Assembly: GCF_014654365.1 (NCBI RefSeq)
Contig: NZ_BNAY01000001.1
Coordinates: forward strand, 372,001-436,000
From: Amycolatopsis oliviviridis
GTDB lineage: Bacteria > Actinomycetota > Actinomycetes > Mycobacteriales > Pseudonocardiaceae
Length of the DNA stretch: 64,000 bases
Reading direction: 5' to 3'
The notes beneath the pieces are model-generated. The model was not told the origin of the DNA, made no database searches, and saw nothing but the letters and a program-made list of their open reading frames with translations. Every line of letters begins with the position of its first letter. The first letter of the stretch is position 1. Of this stretch, positions 16,620-26,114 are shown in pieces. The position numbers and the translations under genes are program-made.

Positions 16620-16662
16620 CTTCCCAGTCCCCACCGAGGCACCCCCGCAAGGAGAAGATGCG

Positions 16663-17160
16663 TTGTCAGACTGGGAAAGAGCGAGCACGGCCCGGGTGTT
16701 GCCACCTGCCCGCCCGCGCAAGCTCGCGAAGGTTCCGTTCGTCGAACTGGCCGACGGACGGGTGCAGGGCGTGGTGTCCAGCGGATCGGACATCGGGCGT
16801 GTCTACGTCTCGTCGGTCGCGGCGAGCACGTACGAATTCGCCTGCAGTACCAACAACAACCGGCCCTGTGGCGGCGCGCGGGGAATGTTCTGCAACCATA
16901 TTCTGGCTCTGCTCAACGAATCCACCCTTCAGTACGGCGCTGAGCGGGTCGCGCGGTACTTGCGCGTGGAGGTCGCGGAACCGACGGCGCAGGCCATTTC
17001 GCAGACCATGAGCGCGACGCGGCCGTCGCAGGGCGACAACACCGCGGCCGCGTCCGTGTTCAGCCAGTTCTTGCGGCACTTGGCATACCTCGAATTCGAA
17101 GCGTCCACGGCGCCGGTGCCGGAACTGCAGTGGTTCCCGCCGACCAGGGCGGTGGTGTGA
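16663..17160 (+). CDS. SWIM-like zinc-finger protein, first gene of the vWA-MoxR operon
   Basis: A 165-residue protein. TTG 16663 is chosen because AAGGAG lies at 16649-16654; upstream codons lie in the promoter. Cys61, Cys69 and Cys77-x-His79 (GMFCNHILALL) give a SWIM-like zinc site in which the first CxC pair is spread out, so it is a divergent finger. SWIM fingers bind nucleic acid or protein partners, as with E. coli YehQ, whose neighbours are also MoxR and vWA genes. The stop overlaps the next start by one base, indicating translational coupling. Confidence 0.75.
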   Translation: MSDWERASTARVLPPARPRKLAKVPFVELADGRVQGVVSSGSDIGRVYVSSVAASTYEFACSTNNNRPCGGARGMFCNHILALLNESTLQYGAERVARYLRVEVAEPTAQAISQTMSATRPSQGDNTAAASVFSQFLRHLAYLEFEASTAPVPELQWFPPTRAVV

Positions 17161-18527
17161 TGCTCACCGACCCCATCGCCGGCCTCGACGAGGCGTTGGC
17201 GGCCATCGACGCTTTCGACGACGTGCTCGTCGCCGGGCTTCTCCGTCCTCAGAAGATCGCCGGCCTGACCGAGCTGGCCGACGCTGTCTCTGGATCGCCG
17301 CTGGCGGCGCGGGTCGCCGAGGCGGCCGAGAAGACCGCGGCCGGAGCTGCGGGGGAGGAGCACTTCGTTTCCCTTGCCGCGGCGAGGGTCGCGGTGTTGG
17401 GCTCCGTGCATGACGCGGTCCTCGCGCGTATCGGCGAGGCGACCGGTCGGCCACCGGGCGAGGAGTCCGACCGACAGCCATCCGAGACGGAATCACCGAA
17501 CCTGCTGGCCGCCGCTCGGTCCTGGCTGTCCGATCTGGCCCGTGCCGGGTGGCAGGGCATCGACCATGACCTGATCTCGGCCTCGGCTCCGGTGATCTCC
17601 GCACTGCTCGCGGAACCGGGTTTGCGCCGGTTGGCCGTCCTGCTCGACGGCTTCGCGGCCGAACTCGCGGCGTCCTGCCCGGGTGCGGCGCTGGAGCGCG
17701 TACCCGTCCGGCGCTGGGGCGACCTGTGGTCACGCGGGATGCTCCTGACCCTGCCCGGCGTGGCGGCGACCCCCGCGATCGGCACCGTCACCGGCCGGCT
17801 TCTGCCGCTCGGCGTCGATCTACTGGAACACTCGACGGCCGCTCAGGCCCAGGTCCACGCGGTGATCGAACCCGCCGATGGCACCGCGCCGCGTCTCGTT
17901 CGCGCGAGCGTCACGGTGCCCAAGCCGGACACGATCATCGGCGCCGGGATCTGGCAGTTGCTGCGCCCGCATCTTTCCCTGCTCACGGCTGTCAGCGAGA
18001 GCCGCTCGATGGATCTCACCGACATGCCGGTCACCGCCGAGGGTGACCTTCTCTGGCAGGACGAGCATGCTCGCCTCGGCGAGCCCGCGGACGCGTTCTC
18101 CACCGCGCGTGTCGTTCTGCCGAAAGCCATCACGCCCGTGGTCACTCCGCTGGACAGGCATCCGGTGCGCATCGCGGTCCCCGTTTTCATCGAGGGCTAC
18201 GGCATCGAAGGCGACGAAGACACTCTCTCGTTCACGTTCGCCGGGAATCAGTTCTCCCTCGAAACCGACCGCGTCCCCGCGGCCGGGCCACTGACTTCGA
18301 AGGCCGTCGCGGGTTCCAGCGCGTGCATCGGCCTGATCCGGTGGGACGGCGAGTTCCGGCTCCAGCCGCTCGCCGTGGAGACCACCGTGCGCAAGAAGAC
18401 CACGGCCGTGCACGCCGGAGCCTGGGCCGGAGGCACCACGGACAAGGCCGGGGTGAAAGCGGAGAAGGCGGCCACCGACGCCGCGGCCGTGCTGCGCGAG
18501 CGCGCCGGAAGGTTGCTGCGGAAATGA
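17160..18527 (+). CDS. Conserved unknown protein of the vWA-MoxR operon
   Basis: A 455-residue soluble protein, starting at an ATG that shares its first base with the upstream stop (TGATG). No family signature is recognised. The N-terminal ~200 residues are helical and Ala/Leu-rich; residues ~230-410 look beta-rich; the C-terminal ~40 are a Lys/Ala helix. There is no signal peptide or membrane segment. The position between the SWIM and vWA genes suggests a structural or adaptor subunit of the same complex. Confidence 0.75.
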   Translation: MLTDPIAGLDEALAAIDAFDDVLVAGLLRPQKIAGLTELADAVSGSPLAARVAEAAEKTAAGAAGEEHFVSLAAARVAVLGSVHDAVLARIGEATGRPPGEESDRQPSETESPNLLAAARSWLSDLARAGWQGIDHDLISASAPVISALLAEPGLRRLAVLLDGFAAELAASCPGAALERVPVRRWGDLWSRGMLLTLPGVAATPAIGTVTGRLLPLGVDLLEHSTAAQAQVHAVIEPADGTAPRLVRASVTVPKPDTIIGAGIWQLLRPHLSLLTAVSESRSMDLTDMPVTAEGDLLWQDEHARLGEPADAFSTARVVLPKAITPVVTPLDRHPVRIAVPVFIEGYGIEGDEDTLSFTFAGNQFSLETDRVPAAGPLTSKAVAGSSACIGLIRWDGEFRLQPLAVETTVRKKTTAVHAGAWAGGTTDKAGVKAEKAATDAAAVLRERAGRLLRK

Positions 18528-19894
18528 CCGAATCCGAGGACAACCGCCGCCAGGTCCTGTACTGGCGGTTGCTCGCCCGGCTCTTCGACGGCGAGGAGCA
18601 GGCCGCGCTCGAATCGGCGAGTGTCGCCGTGGTCGAGGACATCGGCTTGCCGTCGGCGTTGCTGGACCCGAACGTCGCCGTGGACTCGGTCGTCCAGCGG
18701 CATCCGGAGCTCGCCGCCGAGTTCGACGGGCTGATGGTCCCCGACGCCGAGGACAGCCGGGACAAGGCCGCCGAGGTGCGGCGTGCGGCGCTGGTGTCGA
18801 AGGTGCTGCTCAACGTCTTCGCCCAGGCCCCGCACACGGTGACGGCCGGGCAGCTGTCCTGCTGGCAGGCCGACGCGGGCTGGCTCGAACGCGCGCTGGG
18901 ATGCCGTCCGGGTGAGCTGCGCGGTGGCCGCCCTGGTGGCGCTCCGACCGGCCTCGGTGGCACCGGTGGAGGCGGGACTCCGGACTTGAGCACGCTGCTC
19001 CCGGCGATCGGACCGGACCTCGCCGGGATCGAGGCGGACCTCGTCAAGCGGATGCATCTGCGCGAGGTACTCGCCGATCCCGCGCTCGCGGCGAAGCTGA
19101 GCCCGAGCATGTCCCTCATCGAACAGTTGTTGCGGGACAAGGACAATCTGTCCGGAGTGGCGCTGGCCAACGCCAAGTCGCTGATCCGCCGCTACGTCGA
19201 CGAGATCGCGGAGGTCCTGCGCACCCAGGTCGAGAAGGCTTCGACGGGCAAGGTGGACCGTTCGGTCCCGCCGAAGCGTGTGTTCCGCAACCTCGACCTC
19301 GACCGCACCATCTGGAAGAACCTCACCAACTGGAGCCCGGAAGAGGAACGGCTCTACGTCGATCGGCTGTACTACAAGCAGACCGCGAAGAAGACCACAC
19401 CGCAGCGGCTCATCGCGGTGGTCGACCAGTCCGGTTCCATGGTCGATTCGATGGTCAACTGCGCCGTGCTGGCCTCGATCTTCGCCGGGCTGCCCAAAGT
19501 GGACGTCCACCTGATCGCCTACGACACCCAGGCGCTCGACCTCACACCCTGGGTGCACGATCCGTTCGAAACCCTGCTGCGCACCAACCTCGGCGGCGGC
19601 AACGACGGCATGGTCGCGATGGGGCTGACCCAGCCGAAGATCGCCGAGCCCGCCAACACCGTGGTGGTGTGGATCTCCGACTTCTACGAGACCCGCGTCG
19701 AGCAGCTCTTCGAAAGCATGGCCGCGATCCACCGGTCCGGGGCGAAGTTCATCCCCGTCGGCTCGGTCACCAGCGCCGGCCGCGGCAGCGTCAACCCGTG
19801 GTTCCGCGAGCGCTTCAAGGACCTCGGAACACCGGTGATCTCCGGCCACATCACCAAGCTCGTCCACGAACTCAAGACTTTCCTCACCTCCTGA
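18524..19894 (+). CDS. von Willebrand factor A domain protein (CoxE/YehP-like)
   Basis: A 456-residue protein whose ATG overlaps the previous stop by four bases (ATGA). Residues 1-130 are helical, followed by a Gly-rich linker (~131-152) and a second helical section. The vWA domain starts near residue 294 with an intact metal-ion-dependent adhesion site: Asp301, Ser303, Ser305 in VVDQSGSM, and Asp in ISDFYE. The usual MIDAS threonine region reads NLGGGND. vWA proteins of this type work with MoxR AAA+ ATPases to remodel or insert metals into protein clients. It is followed after 20 bases by the MoxR gene. Confidence 0.87.
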   Translation: MTESEDNRRQVLYWRLLARLFDGEEQAALESASVAVVEDIGLPSALLDPNVAVDSVVQRHPELAAEFDGLMVPDAEDSRDKAAEVRRAALVSKVLLNVFAQAPHTVTAGQLSCWQADAGWLERALGCRPGELRGGRPGGAPTGLGGTGGGGTPDLSTLLPAIGPDLAGIEADLVKRMHLREVLADPALAAKLSPSMSLIEQLLRDKDNLSGVALANAKSLIRRYVDEIAEVLRTQVEKASTGKVDRSVPPKRVFRNLDLDRTIWKNLTNWSPEEERLYVDRLYYKQTAKKTTPQRLIAVVDQSGSMVDSMVNCAVLASIFAGLPKVDVHLIAYDTQALDLTPWVHDPFETLLRTNLGGGNDGMVAMGLTQPKIAEPANTVVVWISDFYETRVEQLFESMAAIHRSGAKFIPVGSVTSAGRGSVNPWFRERFKDLGTPVISGHITKLVHELKTFLTS

Positions 19895-19914
19895 ACCTCC
19901 CCGAAAGGCAAGAC

Positions 19915-21027
19915 ATGTCCGACCTGCTGCGCGCCCCCGCCGAACTCAAGTACGCCGAAGAGCTGGACTGGCTGGAATCGGTCGACGACAGCCCCAAGCC
20001 GTTCGCCTGGCGCCTGTCGCCGAAGATGGTGCGCCTGTTCGTCCTCGGTTCCGAGCGTGCCGACGGCCTCGACCGCGAGATCTCACAGAAGTGGTTCGGC
20101 GACCGGAGCATCGTCGAGCGAGCCATCGTCACGCTCGCCTCCGACCGCGGCCTGCTGCTGATCGGCGACCCCGGAACCGGCAAGAGCTGGCTCGCCGAAC
20201 TGCTGGCCGCGGCCATCTCCCGCAACTCCACGCTCGTCGTGCAGGGGACCGCCGGCACCACCGAGGACCACATCAAGTACTCGTGGAACGTCTCCATGGT
20301 CATCGCCAAGGGCCAGTCTCGTGAGTCCATGATCCCCTCGCCGATCATGACGGCGATGGAAGCGGGCTCGATCGGCCGGTTCGAGGAGCTCACCCGGTCC
20401 ACCAGCGACGTCCAGGACGCGCTGATCTCGATCCTTTCCGAGAAGTACATCTCGGTGCCGGAACTGGACAGCGACGGCATCGTCTTCGCCAAGCCCGGCT
20501 TCTCCGTCATCGCCACCGCCAACAGCCGTGACCGCGGCGTCAACGACCTGTCCTCCGCGCTCAAGCGCCGGTTCAACTTCGTCCGCATCCCGGTGGTGAC
20601 GAACAAGAAGAGCGAAGCCGAGATCGTCCGCTTCCGCACCGAGGAACTCCTGCGCCGCCACCAGATCGAGCTGGACGTGCCGCCGACGCTGCTCGACGTG
20701 CTGCTGCGCAGCTTCGGTGACCTGCGCGCCGCGGCCGCGTCCGCGGGCAGCGACGACGAGAAGCTGGAGTCCGCGCTGTCCACCGCCGAACAGATCGGCG
20801 TGCTCGAAGACGCGGTACTGCACAGCAACTTCTTCGGGGAACGCGCCCTGACCGCCCGCACGCTCGCGTCCTCGCTCGTCGGCTCGCTCGCCCGCCGGGA
20901 GCCGGAGGACCTGGCGATCCTCAACAAGTACCTGCACGGTGTCGTCGAACCGCGCAGCAAGGACGAGGGCGGGGACTGGCCGGAGTTCCTCGACGGCGGC
21001 CGCGACGCGATCGCCACCCTCTCGTGA
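19915..21027 (+). CDS. MoxR-type AAA+ ATPase
   Basis: A 370-residue ATPase starting at ATG 19915 after GAAAGG. Walker A GDPGTGKS spans residues 84-91, the Walker B equivalent GRFEEL is near 154-159, sensor 1 is VIATANSRDRG, and the arginine-finger region is SALKRRFNFV. The class is MoxR/YehL-like. Such ATPases act as chaperones with a vWA partner. It is encoded between the vWA and DUF5682 proteins, and its stop overlaps the next GTG by four bases, so subunits are probably made in fixed ratio. Confidence 0.92.
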   Translation: MSDLLRAPAELKYAEELDWLESVDDSPKPFAWRLSPKMVRLFVLGSERADGLDREISQKWFGDRSIVERAIVTLASDRGLLLIGDPGTGKSWLAELLAAAISRNSTLVVQGTAGTTEDHIKYSWNVSMVIAKGQSRESMIPSPIMTAMEAGSIGRFEELTRSTSDVQDALISILSEKYISVPELDSDGIVFAKPGFSVIATANSRDRGVNDLSSALKRRFNFVRIPVVTNKKSEAEIVRFRTEELLRRHQIELDVPPTLLDVLLRSFGDLRAAAASAGSDDEKLESALSTAEQIGVLEDAVLHSNFFGERALTARTLASSLVGSLARREPEDLAILNKYLHGVVEPRSKDEGGDWPEFLDGGRDAIATLS

Positions 21028-23789
21028 GCGGCGCCTTCGAGGCGTTACGCGGCCAGCTGCAGGAGGCCGCGGCCGCCTTCGCCGACGGGCCCGGTGCACT
21101 GGAAGGCATCCTGCTCGGGCTCGTCGACGACGTCGACCGTGCGGTGTGCGAGCCTCTGGAGATCTTCCCGGTCTGCCACCATTCCCCGGCTTCGGCCGTG
21201 GCGATGGCGCGGCGGCTGCGGGAGAAACAGCCGAAGGTGGTCTACCTCGAACTGTGCGAGGACATGGCACCGCTGCTGACCGAGCTGCGCAACTGCCGTC
21301 TTCCCGTGGCGGTGCAGGCCTTCGCGACCGAGGTGAAGGGATTCCCCGCCGAGTGGGCGCCGTTGTCGGTGGTCGCGCCGATCACCGAAGCCTCGGCGGA
21401 GTACCAGGCGATCGCCTACGCCCTCGACACCCCGGGCGTCGAACTGGTCCTCGTCGACCGGTCCGCGGATCACGTCTTCCAGTGGGACGAGCGTGAGCCC
21501 TCGCCTGATCCGGACGCACCGCCAGCCGAGGAAGAAGCCGCGCTGCACGGCGACGCGGTGGGGGTCGAGATCGGCGATCTGCGACCTCGTTTCGCCGAAC
21601 TCGAAGAGCACCTGCTGCGGCACGGCCGGGTGCGGCACTGGTCGGAATGGTGGCACCAGTACGTCGAGCTGCCGCTCGGCGACAGCGACCACGACACCTA
21701 TCGCCAGGTCATGTTCCTGATCGGCAGCCTGTTCCGCCGGCTCGCGCCCGGGGACACCCGCCGCGTGCGGGTGGACGAAGACCGCGAGCGCTACATGTGG
21801 ACCCGGATGCGCGAGCATCTCGCGGCTTCGGGTGCCGATCCCGCGGACTGTCTCTACATCTGCGGCGCCTTCCACGCGGCCAGCCGGGTCGCGGAGTTCG
21901 GTGTCGAGGGTACGGACGGGTTCGTGATCAGCCCACGCAGCGGGAGCACCTGGCAGTACGGACTGATCCCGTCGAGCCACGCGTCGATCGAGGCGCAGTT
22001 CGGCCTCGCCGGGGGATCGGTGTCGATCGCCGCGACCGAGTGGGCGAAGAACCTCAAGCGCACCAAGGTGAAGCAGTTCCAGCTGGACGGGCAGGTGGGC
22101 GGTCCGAAGCGGAAGAAAGCCGCGGAGCTGCCCGCTCCCACGACGGATCCGGCGGCAGTGGATCCATCGGATCAGCTTTCCGGCTTCCTGCAACGACCTC
22201 CGGTCCTCGACCGGCTGGACGAGGCCGAGCTGCTGGGCTGGTCGGTCGAGGTCGTGCGGGCGGCGCGCCGCAACGGCTATCTGTCTTCGACGGCCGATGC
22301 CATCGCGGTGTTCGAGACCTCGATCCTGCTGGCAGGCTTGCGAGACCGGGCCAAGCCGACGCCGTACGACTTCCAGGACGCGGCGGTCACCTGTATCGAG
22401 AAGGACGTCGTGCCAGGCAGGCGCGACGTGCGCCGCATCGTCGAGATCATGATGGGCGGCGACCGGATCGGCCAGGTCGGCTACGACGCGTTGCCGCCGC
22501 TGGCGCGCGACGTGCACGACAGGCTGGAGCCCCTGAACCTCAAGCTGCAGCAACGAGGTGTGCAGCGGGCGCTGCTCGACATCGCTTCGCGGCCGGAGCT
22601 GGAGCCGTGCTCAGACCTGCTGTGGATGCTGCGGTACCTGATGCCGCACGGCGCGGCACGGCCGATCATGGGGGAGCGACGGCTGGGTGAGCGGCCGATC
22701 CAGGAGTCGTGGGATCTGGCGCTGGGCACGCACCAGCGAGCCCTGATCGAGCTGGGTTACGAGGGTGTCAGCATCGAACAGGTGCTGGAGCAGCGGCTTC
22801 GGCGTGCCGCCTACCACCCGCAGGCCACCGCGGCGAAGGTGCTCGGCTCGGTCGAGGACGCGACGCTCTATTTGCGCAGCGCCCGGCTGGCGGGGGAGCT
22901 GGGCACGCGCGCCCTCGAGGTGCTGGCCACCGAACGCACCGTCGACGGCGCGCCGGAAGTGCTGCGGCGGGTGCGGAGGCTGCTGGCGCACTACCGGACC
23001 AGTGAGCCGGTGCTGCCGAAGTGGATCGAGGACTTCGTCAGGACGGGGTACGCGCACTACTGCACCCTGCTTCCGGCGGCCTTCGCCGACGAGGAGGCCG
23101 GTGTCGAGCAGGTCGCCGCGATGCTGGGCTTCCTGTTCAGCATGGAGGCGCTGGCCCTGTCGCTGGGATGTGACCGTACCCAGCTGGAGCTGGCGATCGC
23201 CGGATCGCATCCGCAGGAGCCGTCGAAGGTGGCGCTGCTGTGGGCCGCGCAGGTCCAGCTCGGAAACCTCTCCCGTGCGGAACTGCGTGAGAGGTGCGCC
23301 GAGCTCCTGGCCAACCCGATGGTGCTGCCCGCGTATCCGCGCTACCTCAGCGGGTTCGTCCACGCGCTGGAACCCGCGCCCGGGCTGGCCGACTTCGTCG
23401 TCGAGGCGGTGTCGAACGCTTTCGCCGAACTTCCGGACAGGTTGTTGCTGCCGTGGTTGCCGACGCTGATCACCACGCTCCGGTCGCGGGGCGCGGAGCT
23501 GGTGCCGCTGCTCGTACGCGAGGCCGGACGGATCTTCCCCGGCCGGCTCGCGGCGCTCGACGAGTGGGTCCCACCGTGGAAGGACCAGCCGGAACCGCTC
23601 GCGCTGACGAGGAAGACGGGGAACGGTGGCCTTGCGTTGCTGGCGGCGCATCCGGCCACCTGTGACGCGGTGGCGGATCTGCTGGGCTGCGGCGAGCCGT
23701 GGGGGAGCACCGCGCCCACCGGGTTGGCGCTGCTGGAGCGGTATCCGGACACCGCCGCCGCACTGGAGGAGGTGCTCACCGGAGTGTGA
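21024..23789 (+). CDS. DUF5682-family protein of the vWA-MoxR operon
   Basis: A 921-residue protein starting at a GTG that overlaps the MoxR stop (GTGA). The opening block IFPVCHHSPASA followed by KVVYLELCEDM matches the hallmark of DUF5682 (compare E. coli YehM neighbourhoods). A conserved YICGAFHAAS segment lies near residue 275. The C-terminal half is helical. There is no membrane segment. DUF5682 proteins are repeatedly linked with MoxR/vWA/SWIM genes but have no established activity; the paired His and downstream Glu suggest a metal-dependent enzyme, which is inference. Confidence 0.82.
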   Translation: MSGAFEALRGQLQEAAAAFADGPGALEGILLGLVDDVDRAVCEPLEIFPVCHHSPASAVAMARRLREKQPKVVYLELCEDMAPLLTELRNCRLPVAVQAFATEVKGFPAEWAPLSVVAPITEASAEYQAIAYALDTPGVELVLVDRSADHVFQWDEREPSPDPDAPPAEEEAALHGDAVGVEIGDLRPRFAELEEHLLRHGRVRHWSEWWHQYVELPLGDSDHDTYRQVMFLIGSLFRRLAPGDTRRVRVDEDRERYMWTRMREHLAASGADPADCLYICGAFHAASRVAEFGVEGTDGFVISPRSGSTWQYGLIPSSHASIEAQFGLAGGSVSIAATEWAKNLKRTKVKQFQLDGQVGGPKRKKAAELPAPTTDPAAVDPSDQLSGFLQRPPVLDRLDEAELLGWSVEVVRAARRNGYLSSTADAIAVFETSILLAGLRDRAKPTPYDFQDAAVTCIEKDVVPGRRDVRRIVEIMMGGDRIGQVGYDALPPLARDVHDRLEPLNLKLQQRGVQRALLDIASRPELEPCSDLLWMLRYLMPHGAARPIMGERRLGERPIQESWDLALGTHQRALIELGYEGVSIEQVLEQRLRRAAYHPQATAAKVLGSVEDATLYLRSARLAGELGTRALEVLATERTVDGAPEVLRRVRRLLAHYRTSEPVLPKWIEDFVRTGYAHYCTLLPAAFADEEAGVEQVAAMLGFLFSMEALALSLGCDRTQLELAIAGSHPQEPSKVALLWAAQVQLGNLSRAELRERCAELLANPMVLPAYPRYLSGFVHALEPAPGLADFVVEAVSNAFAELPDRLLLPWLPTLITTLRSRGAELVPLLVREAGRIFPGRLAALDEWVPPWKDQPEPLALTRKTGNGGLALLAAHPATCDAVADLLGCGEPWGSTAPTGLALLERYPDTAAALEEVLTGV

Positions 23790-23794
23790 CGAAG

Positions 23795-23826
23795 AGGGCG
23801 GTCGCCGGGCACCCGGCGACCGCCCT
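23795..23826. terminator. Bidirectional hairpin after the DUF5682 gene
   Basis: 15-bp perfect arms (AGGGCGGTCGCCGGG and inverse) around CA. It lies five bases after the operon's last stop and five bases before the stop of the convergent carotenoid-oxygenase gene, so it can end both units. Confidence 0.85.
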
Positions 23827-23831
23827 GTGAC

Positions 23832-25310
23832 TCAGTCGGCGACCCAGCTGCCATGGAAGCCCAGCGGCACCGGCCTCGGCAGGTGGATGCGTGCCAACGG
23901 TTTCGCGGTGAAGTCCTGTGCCGAGAGGACCACCAGATCCGTGGCGTTGCGGTCAGGGTTGTTCACATAGGCGAGGGCGTATCCGTCGTCCTCGGACTTG
24001 CTGCGGGCCGAGGGCACGAAGACCGCCTCGCTCGCGTCGGCACCCCGGCCGAAGCGGTGCACTTCTGAGCGCCCGCTCTGGAGGTCGTGCTTGATCAACG
24101 CGTTGCCGAAGGAGTTCGCGGGCTTGTCCAGGTAGACGTCGAACAGCTCACCCGGCGAGGCCGAGTAGCCGTACCGGTGCCGCCGTGACACGAGGCTTTC
24201 GTTGACCCGCGGGAACTCCTGCGGCCGGTCGTCGAGTACGCGGCGCCGCACGCGTCCTTGCGCGAGATCGATCGTCCAGCGCTCCAGCACCGGCGGGCCC
24301 GACGCCGACGGCCCGCCGTAGCCCTTCTTGCCCGCCACTTCGAACGGCGCCGGCATCGTGGTCAGGTCCACCACGACCGTGGAGCCCTGTTCGTAGGCGT
24401 TGAGTGTGTGCGAGTAGAACACCGGATCCACCCCGAACCAGCGGACCGGGCCACCGTCGCGCTTCATCACCCCGACCCGGGCCGGGTGCTCCGTGTTCCA
24501 CTTGTAGGGCACGACCTTGCCCGGCCCCGGGTCGAAGGTGACCGGCACGTCGAAGACGACCACGTAGTTCTTGGTGAGCCCGAAATCGTGCATCATCGGG
24601 CTGTCGGTGACCGGGATCCGGGCGGTCCGCACGACACGGCCGGTGCGGTCGACCACCAGATGCCGCACGTGGTCCCAAGTCGGGTGGTAGGTCACCGCAT
24701 GCAGTTCGTCGGCATGGGCGTCGAACTTGGTGTGCGCGGTGTAGGAACCCTCCAATGAACCGCTGAAGTCGAACGGCCCCAAGGTGTTCAGCTCGCCGTC
24801 GAGTTCGTACGGCGGCGCGCCGGATTCCTGCAGGGTGAGGATGCGGCCGTGGTGGCTGATGACGTGCGTGTTCGGCGCGAAGTCCTCGGCGGGCACCGGC
24901 CACGGGTACCGTTCGCCCAGTTTCGCCGCGACACCGGAAGAACGCACCCAGCGGTTGCGGTACCACTCGGCCTTCCCGTCGCGCAGCCGGACGCCGTGCA
25001 CCATCCCCTCGCCCATCATCCAGTGGTGAGCGCGCGGATCCTCCAGGCCGAGGACGTTCGGCCCGGTGCGCAGGTACCGCCCGCAGAGGTCCTTCGGAAT
25101 GCGGCCGGTGACCGGCAGGCCGAACGCGGTCACCTCCTCCTTCACCGGCGCGAAAGCACCCTCGATGAACGGGAAGTGCTCCTTCGCGGCGGTGGCCGGA
25201 AGAGGCTGGGCGGCGACGGCGGACCCGGCGCTTCCATAGGTCGCGGCGACTCCGCCGATGGCCAGCGCGGCCGCCCCGCGGAGCACGTTCCGCCTGTTCG
25301 GTTCGGTCAT
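23832..25310 (-). CDS. Tat-exported carotenoid-oxygenase (RPE65) family protein
   Basis: A 492-residue protein. An N-terminal twin-arginine signal (NRRNVLRG, hydrophobic stretch, AVAA) is followed by a seven-bladed propeller-type sequence. The four iron-binding histidines are present: His193 (AHTKFD), His241 (MMHDF), His301 (SHTLNAYE) and His486 (GFHGSW). Family members cleave carotenoid, stilbene or lignin-type double bonds with O2 at a non-haem Fe(II). Export suggests an external substrate. It is divergent from a TetR gene that likely represses it. Confidence 0.9.
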   Translation of the reverse strand: MTEPNRRNVLRGAAALAIGGVAATYGSAGSAVAAQPLPATAAKEHFPFIEGAFAPVKEEVTAFGLPVTGRIPKDLCGRYLRTGPNVLGLEDPRAHHWMMGEGMVHGVRLRDGKAEWYRNRWVRSSGVAAKLGERYPWPVPAEDFAPNTHVISHHGRILTLQESGAPPYELDGELNTLGPFDFSGSLEGSYTAHTKFDAHADELHAVTYHPTWDHVRHLVVDRTGRVVRTARIPVTDSPMMHDFGLTKNYVVVFDVPVTFDPGPGKVVPYKWNTEHPARVGVMKRDGGPVRWFGVDPVFYSHTLNAYEQGSTVVVDLTTMPAPFEVAGKKGYGGPSASGPPVLERWTIDLAQGRVRRRVLDDRPQEFPRVNESLVSRRHRYGYSASPGELFDVYLDKPANSFGNALIKHDLQSGRSEVHRFGRGADASEAVFVPSARSKSEDDGYALAYVNNPDRNATDLVVLSAQDFTAKPLARIHLPRPVPLGFHGSWVAD

Positions 25311-25336
25311 GGTCTATCCCCCAACTCGTCCCCATA

Positions 25337-25362
25337 ACTGTGTATGTCATGAACAGTGTATG
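25337..25362. promoter_or_regulatory. Putative operator between oxygenase and TetR genes
   Basis: The heptamer GTGTATG is repeated directly at 25340-25346 and 25356-25362, and ACTGT / ACAGT form an inverted pair at 25337-25341 and 25353-25357. It lies in the 84-base gap between divergent starts, where autoregulation by the TetR protein would be expected. Confidence 0.4.
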
Positions 25363-25394
25363 CCTTTACCTATTTTGGATGCAACAATGCCCCG

Positions 25395-26114
25395 ATGGAC
25401 GACGTCAAGATCGAGTTGCTGCCGCCGGGCACCGCGCTGGCCTGGGGGTACGCCCCGGCACCCCGGCGTGGGCCGAAGCCGGGATACAGCCTCGAACAGA
25501 TCGTCGACGCTGCCATCGCGCAGGCCGACGCCGAGGGCTACGCGGCGTTGTCCATGCCGTCGATCGCCAAACGTCTCGGCATCACCGCGAACGCGCTCTA
25601 CCGCTACCTGAGCTCCAAAGAGGAACTGCTCGTCCTCGTGGCCGAAGCGGCCTGGGGTCCGCCGCCGGAACCGTCGTCCGGCGACTGGCGCGCCGCGGTC
25701 ACTGCTTGGGCCCGCGCGCTTCTCGAACGCAGCCGCCGCCATCCGTGGCTGATCGATTTGCCGGTGCGCAGCGCGCCGACCACGCCGAATCTGTTGGGGT
25801 GGCTGGAGAACTTCCTGGAAGGGATGGCGGGCTCAGGTCTGGGCACCCGGGACGTGATGGGCTGCGCGGTCCTGGTCGACGGTTGGGTGCGCAGCACCGC
25901 TTCGCTGCTTCGGGACGTGAACGCGAGCCCTCCCGAGCAGGCCTACGCGCTGAGTGGATTTCTGGGACCGCATCTCCAGGGGCGCGGCTATGCCCGCGTC
26001 GCCGCCGTGATCTCCGGCGAGGCGTATGGCGAAGAGGGGATCGAGGAGGCCGACATCGAGTTCGGCCTCAGCCGCATCCTGGACGGTATCGAGAAGCTCA
26101 TCGACCGCCGGTGA
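25395..26114 (+). CDS. TetR-family transcriptional regulator
   Basis: A 239-residue regulator. ATG 25395 (MDDVKIELLPPG) is preferred over a short upstream extension. After a 30-residue Pro-rich lead, the helix-turn-helix is at about residues 48-80 (PSIAKRLGITANALYRYLSSKEELL). The C-terminal ligand domain is of the TetR_C type with Trp and Leu-rich helices. Divergence from the carotenoid-oxygenase gene suggests it controls that gene. Its last 17 bases overlap the end of the convergent TetR gene. Confidence 0.88.
   Translation: MDDVKIELLPPGTALAWGYAPAPRRGPKPGYSLEQIVDAAIAQADAEGYAALSMPSIAKRLGITANALYRYLSSKEELLVLVAEAAWGPPPEPSSGDWRAAVTAWARALLERSRRHPWLIDLPVRSAPTTPNLLGWLENFLEGMAGSGLGTRDVMGCAVLVDGWVRSTASLLRDVNASPPEQAYALSGFLGPHLQGRGYARVAAVISGEAYGEEGIEEADIEFGLSRILDGIEKLIDRR

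Noticed and set aside
16602..16643. GGTGCCTC / GAGGCACC pair as a leader hairpin of the SWIM operon
   Set aside because: The left arm lies within the promoter, upstream of the expected transcription start, so it would not form in the mRNA.
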